A stretch of 64,000 nucleotides of DNA. Source: Bagarius yarrelli (Eukaryota > Chordata > Actinopteri > Siluriformes > Sisoridae). The notes below the pieces were generated by a model. The model did no database searches. It was given only the letters and a program-made list of their open reading frames with translations, and had not been told where the DNA came from. Both the position numbers and the translations under genes were made by a program. The stretch spans positions 9,246,724-9,310,723 of the forward strand of contig VCAZ01000006.1 of NCBI GenBank assembly GCA_005784505.1, in the 5' to 3' direction. Positions 14,055 to 26,900 of the stretch are shown here, piece by piece; the stretch's first letter is position 1; every line of letters begins with the position of its first letter.

Positions 14055-16509
14055 GGCCCAGAGCACTCGTCAGCAAGGCAAGAGTGTTTCTTGCAGATGA
14101 CCTTGATTAGCTATCCGGTGAGTGGGTGCTTCTGTAATGATTCTTTATCAGAACCTCTTTATTGCCTATTTGGTTAAGGCTCAACAAGACAGTTACGAAC
14201 GTCTTTTGGGATTTTTTCGTTTCATAAAAAAAAAAAAAAAAAAAAAAAGACCAAGATCGTTGTAGTATCAAACACCATAATATTATTATATAATTTCTGT
14301 ATTTTATGTTCGTCCTTTCCCATCAAACGTATCTAAGGATTCTTCTCTGTCTACACTAACTAACCAAAAAAATCTTTTATATAATATAGACTAAACAGCA
14401 GTGTTAATCCTAATGTAAATATATCATATGATTGGTATAAAATGTTTCTGAAAACATTTTTAATTGGAAAAGTTATTTTTAATCTAAATGACAAATACTT
14501 AATAAGTCAATTTTAAAGCCACCATTTAGAATATTACTTATTATTAAAGTATGTTAAAATGATTGTACTTGTTTATAAAAAGTATTTTTATGAGGTACTA
14601 AATGTAAAAGTACAATAAAATGCAAAATGGAAAATAAAGACAGTAGAAAGGCAGTAAGAATAAATTTGTCCAATTTGTGTTTAAACCAGATACTGCATTA
14701 CTTTTTTTTTATTGTGATTGAAGGTAAAGATTTGAAGTCAGTTTGTATTTAAGTCACTGAGGTTTGGCTAGTCACAGTGACTGGTGCACTTGTCATTTTT
14801 ACAGCATAATAAAAACAAAAAAAGATGAGAAGAACTCTGATGGGCATAAAACAACATAAGCTGAAAAGTTCCAGGATTTTCCCTATGCACATAGCTTTCC
14901 GCTACAGTAATTGTCTGAAGTGTTCCCCAGCTACAGATAAATGCACTGCTTTGTGGAGCATGAGAAAATCTCTTCCTGAGCAAATTAAACAGGCTGTCTG
15001 GGGACACCGCAGTCTGCTTTGTACAAAAGTTCTCTTAATTCATTGTTTTGTTTGGATTCATAGCTTAAAGGTTTATTTACTGTATGCATTCCTCGAAGTG
15101 AAACTACTAAGAGCTGAGCTCTCTTTCACAATGATTGACAATATTTTCACTCCTAAGTTCTTATTAAGGCTCTCCGAGGCCTCTTCCAACTTTAATGAGA
15201 TGACCCCAAGAAAACATTAGTCTGGATTTGACTTGATCAGCCTTATAATTTTTAACAAAGTAATAAGAAGGTTTTTATAACAAGGGTTTTTGTTGTCTTG
15301 TTTTTTAAGGAACTAAGTTCAAAAGAATCATTCCAGATCCAGGGTTATGCTTCTAAAACCACAGGAACAGTAATGAGGGCCATCTTCTGTTCAGGTAAAG
15401 TCCACTATGATTTGGCAAAAGAGAGACAACACCTCGGATTGAAAGATAAGATTGCAATTGTTAGCATTTCTAAAGTGCACTTTAAGATACACTAAATTAT
15501 ACAGTCTTTTACGGATGCATTTACCAATAACATAATTAAAATAGTTAAAATGATCTGTTTTAATGACGTTAATGAAATCAATAAAATTGACCACACATAT
15601 TATGCAAATAAATATGTGCCGTTTATAGAGAAACATAGAGAAGTGAAATTATATATAAGGAGGTCTATTGTGATACAGGAGGTGTATTAAATAACTGGGA
15701 TTTTATATAAAGTCATAGATTGCCAAGATGACGGTGAAAGAAATGCAAGTATCCTGCACAGAGCCCTTCAATCAGAGTTCAATCAGTTTTTTGTGTGTAC
15801 AGTCATCTGGAAAAGAGAAAAATAGACCTTTGTGTTTTGTAAAGAACATCTTTAACATTTTTGACATGTCAATGAGCCAGTGTTCAAAACTTAAGTAAAT
15901 ATAAACTAACTTGTACAGCACACATACAAAAGTGCTTCAAATCTCTATCAGTAAATAAATTAATATGGGTGTGTTAGATTACAAAGTGTCATATAAACCC
16001 ACAACTATTGAAAAAGGGCAACAGTGTTTATTTTATTATCATTAAATATAACAAATAAACTTTAAATACAGTAAGAAAGAACAATCAAGCATTTTCACCC
16101 CTTTTCCTCTCTTGGGTACGTTGGCTGTGACCCTGCTGCAGATAACAAATCCACATACCTGGCAGAGCTGAAAAAGTTTATGACCACCGCATTTGACCTT
16201 AATGCATTTAAGGCAAAGAGCTTCTGAAGCTAATAAATTACTTATTTAAAAATCCTTAGAGTTGGTGCTTTAGCCTCATGAATGCTAAAAGACAATGCAT
16301 TCAATACTGTGCCCATGTATCATTCAGTTTTAATTTAATTAATTTAGTTGCTTGTACATTACAGTTGTCCTTTTGGAAATAGCAGGTGCTACAAAGAACA
16401 GAAACATGTTTAAATATGAATTAAGTAAATGAACATAACAGCCTGTATGTCTCTGACTTCTTGGCAATAATGGTACATAATTGATGTATATTCGATTAGT
16501 ATTACAGGA

Positions 16510-18558
16510 TCAGTATATTTGGGGTTGTTGGCATGCATTTTTTACGGCTTCTTTAGCTTCTTGGCACAGTGGATCGAGCTGCCCATCACCTCCTAGTAAA
16601 AACAAAAAAGGTTGTCAGTGACTATATTGACAAAAATATGTGGACAACTGACCATTACAACTCTTTTAAACTATTGCCACAAAGTTGGATGCTAAAAAAT
16701 GTAAGTTAAAATTCCCGCACTAAATCAATCACATTCCAGCACCGCTGACCACAAATCAAGGCCCACAAACCCAGTGGTGTGCCAAGATTAGAGCGTAAAA
16801 CACAAGTGGTCTGTAAAAAGTTCAGGCTTCAACCACACTCAACAACATGAACTGAAGAAAAAAAAAATGACTATATCGCAGGCCTGACATCACTGCCTGA
16901 TCTTACTAAACACTATATAGCTATAGCTGTATAAGCACACATCCAAGCACAAAGCCCTACCAGGAGATTGGAGATCGTGATAATAACAAAAAAGGGCTAA
17001 ATCAAAAGACACGGATAATCAGGTTTGCCCCAAAGTGTAACGGAATGTGTGGACTCGTGTCTTATTAAGGGTGTATTCCTGCCTCACTTTTAATATTCCC
17101 AGAAATAGGCCCAATCCAATTTCCACTCTAAAGCCCTACCCCTTTCCCCTACCCCTCTATTTCATGTGCTCATGATATGGGGTAGGGGAGTCTTGATTCT
17201 CTTTTAGTTAAAGGTCTAAAGGTAGGGAAAGGGCCAGATACCCCTTTAAACAAAGATTTTTTTGGGACCACACTTCAAACGTAAGGGTAAGAGAAATTTC
17301 CTAAGATACACTAGCTACAACGGCAAAATGGCTGCCCAACCGACTAAGAAGATTTGGAAATGTAAGTATTTTTGGTATTAATCAGGAATTTAACAACAAA
17401 CAGTCATTTGTTTTATTACATTCAATGCTGTGTTCATATTTTACAGTAATAATCTTTAAAGAAACGCTTTAAAAGATCGCTAAAAGGGTAGGTGTAGGAG
17501 TATAAAATAGAATTGTGGTCAGGACAAAGTCACATGTAGCCAGATTTGCAGAATAATGACAGAATGTCTAAACTCCATCGCAGCTTTAATCAACAGGGAA
17601 CCAACCAAAATGGTTTCTGACTGACGTGAAAAAAAAAAACCAATCACATTTTTTGTTCAGAATAATGCTTATAGGTAATAATCTATAGACTCATAGATTA
17701 TTACTTTAACTTTAGAGTTAAACGTTTGATTTAGAAGTATTAATGTACTGTATTAATGTACTATGTCTGTTTCGAGTGTATAATTTTATGCCAGTTACAG
17801 ACCTGCTTCTGTGTAACTACAGTAAATACATAACATGTGTACTATAAGGTGTATTCTATAAGCTGTATACTTTTAACTGTAATATAAGGTGTATACTATA
17901 AACTGTATACTATACACTATACTATACACTATATACTATACGCTGTATAAGATGTATACTATACTGTTTACTGTAAGATGTATACTATATGCTGTATACC
18001 ATAAGCTGTACACTATAAACTATACTATACACTGTATAAGATGTATACTATACGCTGTATACTATAAGCTATATACTATAAACTGTATACTATAAACAAT
18101 TTACTGTAAGATGCATACAATAAGGTGTATACTGTAAGATGTATATTATAAGCTGTATACTATAAAATGCATACTATAAGGTGTATACTATAAACTGCAT
18201 ACTGTAAGTTATAGAATATACAATCATTTTACAGTATACACCTTATTGTATGGTTTACCTTATTGTATACAGTTTATGGTATACATCTTATAGTATGCAT
18301 CTTACAGTATACATTTTATACTATAACCTGGTTACTGTAAGATGTATACTATAAGCTGTATACCGTAAGATGTATACTATAAGCCGTAAACTATAAGATG
18401 TATACTATAAGCTGTATACTATAAAATGTATACTGTAAGATGTATACTACAAGCTGTATGAGATGTATACTATAAACTGTATATACTCTATGCTTTAGTA
18501 TTGATGTTGAAATAAGTTTTCTGTTTTAGTTGATTATAAATGATTGACTATAAAATGA

Positions 18559-18591
<33 letters not shown>

Positions 18592-18928
18592 TTACCAAAC
18601 TCCAGTTTGTTAATGTCGCATTTATAGACTCTTTCTCCGTAAACCACCAGCTCCACCTGGTTCCAGTCAGGCGCTTCCTCCAAAACACACTGGTAGCCGC
18701 AGTCTCTCAGGACCGCTAAAAGGAATAAAACGAGAGACAGAAACAGGCAGAATGTGAGTTATATTGCGTTGCGCTGTATGGGTTGTTTTGCGCTGTATGG
18801 GTTGTTCTTTAATTTCATTAAAGTCAAAAGCCGGATGAACCTTGCAAGCCTTCTAGACGAAAAGTCTTGTAATTAACAACTCCACACGATTTGTAAGGAC
18901 CATATAGAATATTAACCAGTGCAGACAT
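16510..18928 (-). CDS. c10orf53: UPF0728 protein, C10orf53 homologue, 96 aa
   Basis: Three coding exons on the minus strand: 18841-18928 (ATG at 18928, ends CAAG|gttcat), 18596-18715 (after CTTTTAG, ends TTTG|gtaaaa) and 16510-16592 (after TTTACTAG, stop TGA). They total 291 nt, in frame throughout, giving 96 aa. The product matches the short vertebrate UPF0728 family (about 93 aa): Y-G-P-Y near residue 9, T-F-R-L-E-G-L-Q-A-V-L at 23-33, D-W-N-Q-V-E-L-V-V at 47-55 and F-G-G-D-G-Q-L-D-P-L-C near 70-80. No catalytic motif, signal peptide or membrane helix is visible, and the family's function is unknown to me. It lies between chat and ogdhl, as in human. It is intact although its neighbour ogdhl is dead. 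The gene is too fragmented for a long ORF, and I assembled it by splice phase. Confidence 0.88.
16610..16935 (+). mobile_element. Degraded Tc1-like short element
   Basis: Begins with a degenerate form of the fish sequence 'tatatggacaaaagtatgtgg' (here ATATTGACAAAAATATGTGG) with an internal region like other Tc1-type MITEs in the window (42030-42520, 50465-50830). Sits in intron 2 of c10orf53. Confidence 0.4.
17836..18495. repeat. GTATAC-rich minisatellite with an inverted central segment
   Basis: Dozens of degenerate copies of a 14-17-base unit built on the palindrome GTATAC (for example GTATACTATAAGCT and GTATACTGTAAGAT). Orientation is forward at 17836-18215, reverse-complemented at about 18220-18325 (units such as CTTATAGTATGCATCTTACA), then forward again to 18495. 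It lies in intron 2 of c10orf53, about 100 bases from exon 2, and is followed by a TTA/ATT trinucleotide run at 18559-18591. The open frame across it is a by-product of the repeat. Confidence 0.85.
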
Positions 18929-20930
18929 CGGGCATAATCTCAGTTTTCTAGACCGAGACCACAAAAATCAGTAACACGTCGCGCGGTTTTGACGAATGAA
19001 CAGCGCACCTTGTGTCTGTGCGGTTACTGGTGAGGGGTTGCCTAGTAACCAGACAACACAAACCGGAAACAGCAGGCATTTAGAAACGGAATGTTTTTAC
19101 TGTTAACTAATAAACTCATAATTGCTACAATGATTTGCCACGTCATTCTTAACTTAAGTAAATTCCACGAAATTTTTATGTAGTAGAAAAAAAAGAAAGA
19201 AAGAAAAATTCTAACCCTGATCGAATTAGATATTTAGAGAATAAGATATTTAAGGTATAATTGAACCAGGGATCTAATGTTTATTTTATGAACATTACAC
19301 CACTATTTATATTGTCAACCTATTATTTAAATATTAAATGGCGCCCTGGAGCTTTTTTTTTACTTCTTTTTCTCCCACATAACACATTTAGCCAAGCTGA
19401 CATTATGTATGAGTTTATATTTAATGACTCTTTGAGATATGAATTAAACCCACCTAATTCAGGTGCCCAGTAGTGTAAAGTAATACGATATATAGGAATA
19501 TGGTAGACAAACTGAATACAACACTGATCAGAATAAAGCAGTGAGTGATGGAGGGAGTAAGCATTCATTACATAATACAATGTTATAAAACAAAGGGAAA
19601 TTACTAAACATTAAGCAGTCTAGTGATTCCCTAAACTAAAGAGGCAAACTTTCACTCAAAAACATTGCTTAGATTCATTTATTAAAAATAGTAATGGAAC
19701 ACGCTATGTTTATCTGTGCTGCTAGATAATGTTCCTTTCATTCTGTGTATTATTGTTGTTAATATGTGTTATTTGTAATGGTAGAGCAGTCTTTTATTTG
19801 TGGTTCTTACAGCTATACTGAATTTGTTTCTGCTAAGTTGTAAGACATTTAAATCTGCTTAAATAACAGGTTGATTAAACAAATAAAAATAACTACAAAA
19901 CACGAGTAAATGTGAAACGTACTAAAGCATAATGCAAAAATAATAAAGTACTTTTTACTCTATATACCTTACAATGCCAAGTTCTTACGAAATGTATTTA
20001 TTTGTTAAAATAGTTAAGCAAAAATAAAAATATACAAACAAAGCAGGATGGTTCACCAGTAACACTTCAGTATTTGTATATGAGACAGAACCAGTAACGC
20101 ATTAATGTTACAACAAATGCAAAAAATAACAGATCCAGCCCACTTTGTTATTCACAATTTAGTACAGTTTACATATGGATTTCTAACCCTACATCTATTA
20201 TTATTATTTAGGATTGTTCGGTTTCATCCTTGTTTAATCTTGGACCCAATAGATTTTGATAACATTTACTTATATTGTTGCAATTTATGAAGTTTGACAT
20301 TATGTAAGAAACAACCACAAGTATGACAATAACAAATACAATTATGACAATACAAACACAATTTTCTAACAAAAATAACTGACAAAATTATGCAGATATT
20401 TGAAATACATGCAGATATTTGGGATTTATATGAGATTAGTGCCTAACAGCACTAATGCTGATATCAACTAAACCTGAAAACATTAGATGCTCTGTTGCCC
20501 ACAAACCTTTGACTGTACAGTATAGCTAAATTTCACACAGCAAACACATTTTTGATCATTTATGTTATTTTAGCATTTTAATGGCAGTGCTTATATCATA
20601 TTATATCTATACAGAGAAGTCTTTGTACGATCCTATGCTAGGGACATACAGTATATTTGGGCAACTCCATATATCCCACCCCCACCCCCACCTCCGGTCT
20701 ACGTTATCGCATAATGTTACATACACACAAAACATACATACATACAATAATACTATATTACACTTTGGACTTTAAAATAAAAGTAGCTAAATTACACTAT
20801 ATAATACTATTTATATTACAATAAATTGTTTTGTGGATAAAAGCCATTTAGGAGGAATCAACAGACAAACAAACACCTACAACAGACAAAGTGCCTCAAG
20901 TCGGTTTTTTTCTTTAGAAGCTAGGAAAAC
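18929..20930. other. Intergenic region between c10orf53 and the chat 3' end
   Basis: Holds the c10orf53 promoter side (18929-19080, relatively GC-richer with several CG dinucleotides) and then AT-rich sequence. I see no exon, RNA gene or clear repeat family in the rest. Confidence 0.5.
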
Positions 20931-20936
20931 TTTATT
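20931..20936 (-). terminator. Candidate chat polyadenylation signal AATAAA
   Basis: AATAAA on the minus strand, 54 bases beyond the chat stop codon. This gives a very short 3'UTR, and other downstream signals may be used. Confidence 0.5.
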
Positions 20937-20989
20937 ATCCAATAACCCTTTGAAGAACCCTTGTCCAAAAGTGTATACTATGTCTTTTC

Positions 20990-23900
20990 TCAATGCCTAA
21001 CAGCTTCATTAGCCTTTTCAGCCTTCTCTCTGGCATTACTTTGCTTGGCTTCACTGTTACACAGATCCTGCATCTCCCCCAGGCACTCCGCCAAAGCTTT
21101 TACAAAAATGTCTGAAGAGGTTTCAGGGCTGTCACAAAAACTGGACACACAAAAAATGATGTGGTCCGACTGGGGATTGTAGCAGACTCCATAGCCATTA
21201 GGGACCACAGGACCATAGCAGCAAAACATCTCCACAGTTGAAGGAACCTGTATGCAGAGATTACAATATTACCTTTTGTTTAGAGTTGTTTAAATACTAT
21301 TTTGGTATTTTTGATTTTTTATCATAATTTTATTTAGCGTTGTGGAGTTATTTAAATACAAGTTGTGGGAAAATGATTAGTAAAAAAAAAAAATAGTTAT
21401 AATAAACAAATTGCGCCTTATCTCACATTAATTTTCTTTTTTACCTATTTTCTCTAGGTTGTGTTTAATTTACCTGACTTGTGGAAAGGATAAATTTGTT
21501 GCTGAAAATGTAGGTTTCATCTGTAAAAATCTCTGGTTTCTCAAGGTTGAGCTCCTTAGAGATTTCTCGCAGTCCAAGTAAGTGATTGTCTATTGCCATC
21601 CCTGTAATCGCCTGCACAAGTTGACAATTTGTGTGAAATAGGGAACTATACAAAGACATAACTGCATCATGATAGCATATAATATCAATGCTGGAATGCT
21701 GATCAGTATCATTAGTTTTAATTACCGTTATTGTATAGTTGGTTTGCGCCTTGATAGCATCGCTTAATTTCTCCATCTTCTCAGAATCCTACAAAAGAAA
21801 AGGGCTGAAAAATTTGCTGAAATGATACAAATTATTATTTTTTAAATCATTGAGTTTTAACAATTCATTATACACACCCTGTATGGTGTTTGTAAACAAC
21901 AAATATATAAAGTTTTTATATACCAACAAAAATGATGTATACCACATGATAATAAAAATTTGGCAAATGTAAAAAACATTATTGTATAGGAAATGATGGA
22001 CGTCAAGCTAACTTTTTACCTAATACTCAGTCATGCGTATGCTGACAAAAATGGATAATAAATATATGGCTTTTTTTGCTAAACATACTGTAAAATTATA
22101 ATGACAACAGTATATTAGTACATCATTGGTGTTAGAATTTACTAAGATGGCACATGAAGGTGTGAGATGAAATTTTTTAAATCTTAACTTGTAGAGGTAA
22201 CTGGAAAATAAATAACTATAGGTAAAGCAAACTAAAATACTAAATCTAATTATCTACAACACATTTTCGTTATTGCTGTTACAGCTTTGTTACAAATTAA
22301 ATATTATTAATCCTTTGACTGAGCAAAGTAAATAAAATATATGGTACTTTATTATTATTTGAGACTAAACTGTGTAGTAATTGAATTTTATAATGATTAG
22401 AGACATATGACACACACTGTATGAAAATCAATGATAAAACTTAAACAATCCTAATAAGCAACTCTAATTGCAATATTCTTAATCACCCACCATCAGACTG
22501 GACTTTTGAACCGTCATGGCTTTCACAAATTCCAAGGCCTCAGCAGTAGAAGAGCGAATGTTGTCCACACGACCCTGTTGGAAGCGGCGAATTGACGCAC
22601 TCTCGTATGTCGGCACAGGTCTTCTGTGACATCTGGGCAAAGGGTAGATAAGTTTGCAACCATGCGTCCTGGTGTGTTAAATATTATCCATGTACTATGA
22701 TTTAAACTGACCTGTAATATGCAAACTGAAGAGCCACTTGTATGTAAGCATCAGGACTCATTTTATGTTTTTTGATAAACTCTTTACCATAACTGCTGAA
22801 CTTGAAGACATTCATGTCTAGATTACTGACAAGCCTAAATATAAAGAATGCACTAAGTTAACATAGCACATTATTTAATAAGACCTGCCCAGTACCCCTT
22901 TCCCCCCAATCTGTATTACTTACTGAAAATAGTAACATAGGCTTACCCTTGTAATCTTTCTGCTGAAGAAGTAAGGAATTTCTGGATTTTTGATGAACAT
23001 TTCCAGTGCAGGCGCCTTGGTGATGGCAACTCACTCACACTGGCTGCTCGCACCAACTTTGAAGGGCTGCTTTTCCTGAAAAAAATCCAAATATACCCAA
23101 CATATGTACCCAACACATATAGACTTCATCACTTTTAAGGCTCTTAATTCCAAATTAGCTGACAGTTATATATCAGTTGCCTAAAGAATCTCTGATTACA
23201 TGCAAACAGCAACTGGTTCTATTAATATTTCTTTAGACTTAGTGCACAAAGTAAGACCCATGAAGACATAGTTTGCTGAATTATATGTGGAAAAGCTTGA
23301 GATAGCACAGAGTTCTGAAGAGTCCCACTGAATACCTTTAAGATGCTCCTCACCCTACATCAGCACCTGACCTACCTGACAATGTTTAGTTAAAGAAGCA
23401 CATATTCCCACAGCCACACTTTAATATCTAGTGGAAATGCTCTACAAATGCTCTTTCCTCTAAGAGTGGAGGTTTTTACTCTATAACAGCAAAACGTGGA
23501 GACTATATCTGAAATGAGTTTAAAAAGCACAAACATTGATAAAAAATTGAGAGCTGGAGAATACTGTGAATGGATTTTTCCACAATCTATGCTATTTAAA
23601 TGGTACTGTTTTACTACAAAATACTGTAAATAAGGCATTTAAATCGAAATCAATTAATCTAGTCTTTAATCAAGAATACATGAATATAGTTTTATATAAA
23701 AATGAATAACTCACATGTACTTTAGTAAATATTCTGTGCACTGGACCAGCACAATTCCCTCAAAGGGCGAATGTTCGCAAACAACACCACAGCACCCGTC
23801 TGCACCTACTATAAACTGAAATTTACCAAATAACTGCAAACATAATGCAAACTTTAAATTATTATATGTTTGCTGGCAGCATTTTATATTGTTGCTTTAC

Positions 23901-26900
23901 CTGCATGGGTTTGTCATACCAGCGGTTTCCTCCATTGTTCTCTTTTCCCCCTCCATGAAGCATCATCATGGCTCGGTTGGTGTCATTTAGATCCATGCCA
24001 CATGGTTCATCCAAACACACCAAACACAGGCAGCGTTCAATCATATCCAGAGAGTCCCTGTTAGTAGAATCTACCACAGATGTGTTTATATTACATGTTT
24101 TGCTATCTTAGTGACCAAGTTGTAATTTTAAAATTGTAATTGTTTTATGATGAATGCATATTTTATTTTATGTTAGAGTTCAACTACTGCGCTTATTAAT
24201 AGCATAATTAAACAAGCCCACACTGTAAAAAAAATCCCGTAAAATCTATGGTAAATAATACGGTCAGAATGTTCTTCTGTTTACGGTATATTTAGAAGTG
24301 AACCGAAAAATTCACAGTAAAAAACTGGCGGTTGTGGTTGCCAGAAAAAAGAAACTAAGCAAATATACTTTTTATTTTAATGCCACAAACATTCGAAGTA
24401 AATACATACTTTGAACAACCATCTTCTCCTTAAAACAGAAGTAAAACAATGTATTTCAACATTTAAAATGATTACAATCTTTACCAGAAAGAAACACATT
24501 AAAGGACCTGAACAAGACCACACCATTCTATTAACAGAATGTATTAATCATGAATCATCATAAACATACAGCTTTCGTACAATCTAAGATGTACAAAACA
24601 AAACATCCTGTAGGAAAACTTAAATGCAGAAATTGTTTTAATCCATTCAAATTGTATTAACCTACTGTTTTCAGCAGAAGAGAAATTAAAATGAATCTTA
24701 AATCAACCTTAATCATCAATCTTAACTTTCCTAAAAAAATATTTTTTTGTTCTGATGTACATCCTGGATGGCCTATGGGTAAATAAATCATTAGTAATGT
24801 AAATATAATTGAACTACTCTTTTAACACACTCCTTCCTTTTCAAACAGAAGGTCAAAAAAGGAAATCCAAGTAAAAAAAATATATGTATACATACTATTA
24901 CTAAATATTAACAGGTGACACTTTATTTTAGGTACTCACAAGGTTTTGTTGGCTGCTCAAATCAATACTGGTATAGTACAAAACAGTATTTTGGCAAAAA
25001 ATAGCTTTTTGAGAGTAAAGCACTTACATTTAAGTCATTTTCAACATTAAAAGTTCAAGCATCTTCCAGTGTAAATCCAGATAACTCAAATTTGAAAAGC
25101 AATATCACTGTCAACGGAATCTTCAGACATCTGTCAAAAAAAGGTTCTGTCCAACCTTATCTGCTCCCCATTCGTGATCAGCAAGGTCTGCTATGAGTGT
25201 AAGGACTCGGGGGTTCACTGGGAGCTGTTTTCTGTTTTTCCTTGATTCAACTTTGGTGCCCTTCTCTGGGTTTATGCAGAAGAAGCACCTGAAAAAGAGA
25301 AGGTAATGACTGAATGTTGTCCACAAATATAAACTAAAGGGTTAGTTCAGCAAAAAATAAATTGTCATCATTTACTCCCCCTCAAGTTAAATATAAAAGA
25401 CATTTCAAAGAATGTGGGTAACCAAACAGTTACTGGAGCCCACTGACTTCCATAGTATGAGCAAAAAAACCCAAAAAACTATGGAATTCAATGGGGACTT
25501 GAAACTGCCTGGTTACTGATATTTTTCAAATTATATTTTGTGTTTAGCAGAAGAAATTTATAGTTTTGGGACAACTTGAGGGTGACAGAATTTTCATTTT
25601 TGGGTGAAATATACCTTTAACCATAACAAAACACTTGTAGAGAGTATTACTGTAAACAAAGTCATTTATTACTTAAATCTTATGGAAATCAGCATTGCAA
25701 CATTCTTGAAAATATATCCTTTGTGATCGGCAGAAGTCAGCATGGGTTAAGAATGTCATTTTTTCACCATGTAATGTTTGGGTGAACATTTTTGTAACAC
25801 TTTACAATAAGGTATCATTTGTTGACTTAAGTTAGCAACTTTAGTGAAAGGGTTAGTACACCCAAAAATTAAAAGTAGTAAATTATGCTCTTTTGCACAA
25901 ACAAAGCAACCACGACACTTCATAATTTGAGGTGAATCCACTGGAGTCACATGGTTTACTTTAAATGATTTACTACCTTTCCGGAAGTGCTAGTTCCAGA
26001 GACTGTTAATAGAGGTACAGAACTCTCTCAAATTTCATTACAAAGATATTCACTTGTGTTCCGAAGATGAGCAAAAGTCTTACAGGTTTGGAATGACATA
26101 AGGGTAAGTAATTAAAGGAGTAGTTTACTTCCAGAATAATAATTTACTGAAAATATATTCACCCCCATGTCATCAAAGATGTTCATGTCTTTATTTCTTC
26201 AGTTGCAAAGAAATTAAAGACTTTGAGGAAAACATTCCAGGATTTTCTCCATATAGTGAATTTCAGGGGATATTTATAGGGGATTACGTAATGTGTGACA
26301 CTCATCTCATAATGCAAGACAAGTATTTGTGATTAAAAAATATCAAGTTAAATTTTTTTTTAGAGAACAACCAATCGTTTCACTAGATAAAACCCTTATT
26401 CCTCAGCTGGGATCTTTGAAGCTGCAACAAAATGGCAATTTGGACAAATCCTGGAATGTTTTCCTCAATATTGTTAATGTTTTTGCAACTGAAGAAAGAA
26501 AGACATGAACACCTTATTGCATGGGGATAAGTAAATTATAAGTAAATTTTTATTCTGGAGGTGAACTAATCCTTTAACATGAACTAAGATTGAACAATAC
26601 TTCTACAGAATTTATTAATCTTACTTACTTTCAACATCAGTTATTGTACTGTGATCTAACATGAATAAACAATGAACAGCTGTATTTTTCTAACAAAAAC
26701 AATGATTAAACTGTTACAAATGTAATTCCAAATGTTAGTTCAGTTTAGCAAATACATTACCTAATGTTACCAAATGAGACTTTACTGTTAAGTGCTATGA
26801 CAATTTTGTGTAAAAGAACTGGTTTAATGCCTACCTTTGCATAAACTCAAGTGTAGAACCCAGTTCCAAAGGGTAATGGATGTTAAAACAGTAGTAACTG

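Larger units (their letters stand above)
5388..16227 (+). pseudogene. ogdhl: Decayed 2-oxoglutarate dehydrogenase-like gene (ogdhl) reduced to exon remnants
   Basis: Nine remnants in the correct order and strand match OGDH/OGDHL: 5388-5484 (…T-L-D-K-L-G), 7530-7640 (F-D-L-D-K-T-F-Q-L-P-S-T-T-F-T-G-G-Q), 9279-9407 (V-V-N-A-P-I-F-H and V-M-Y-V-C-S-V-T-A-E-W-R-N), 10240-10356 (S-C-P-H-N-G-L-P-E-D-I-L), 11205-11356 (D-W-A-L-G-K-Y-M-A-F-G-S-L-L-K-D-G), 14055-14117 (G-P-E-H-S-S-A-R), 15141-15212 (I-F-T-P-K-F-L-L-R), 15310-15480 (I-F-C-S-G-K-V-H-Y-D-L) and 16124-16227 (C-terminal A-F-D-L-N-A-F-K-A-K-S-F, stop). Damage: a +1 insertion after the G-G-Q-E codons near 7606 leading to a stop; a three-codon deletion at 9331; a frame break at about 11211-11217; deletions at 14100 and 16135; a stop plus frameshift at about 15355. 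I could not find the exons for the thiamine-diphosphate motif (H-G-D-A-A-F…V-N-N) or the E1 active-site region. Many splice sites remain, so it looks like a unitary gene loss rather than a retrocopy. Any product would be non-functional. Confidence 0.85.

Noticed and set aside
17300..17400. Small coding exon starting ATGGCTGCCCAACCG
   Set aside because: Looks like part of a repeated element with a CCCCTACCCC-rich flank; no partner exon found.
17889..18095. 68-codon Tyr/Ile-rich open frame
   Set aside because: It is a translation of the GTATAC minisatellite.
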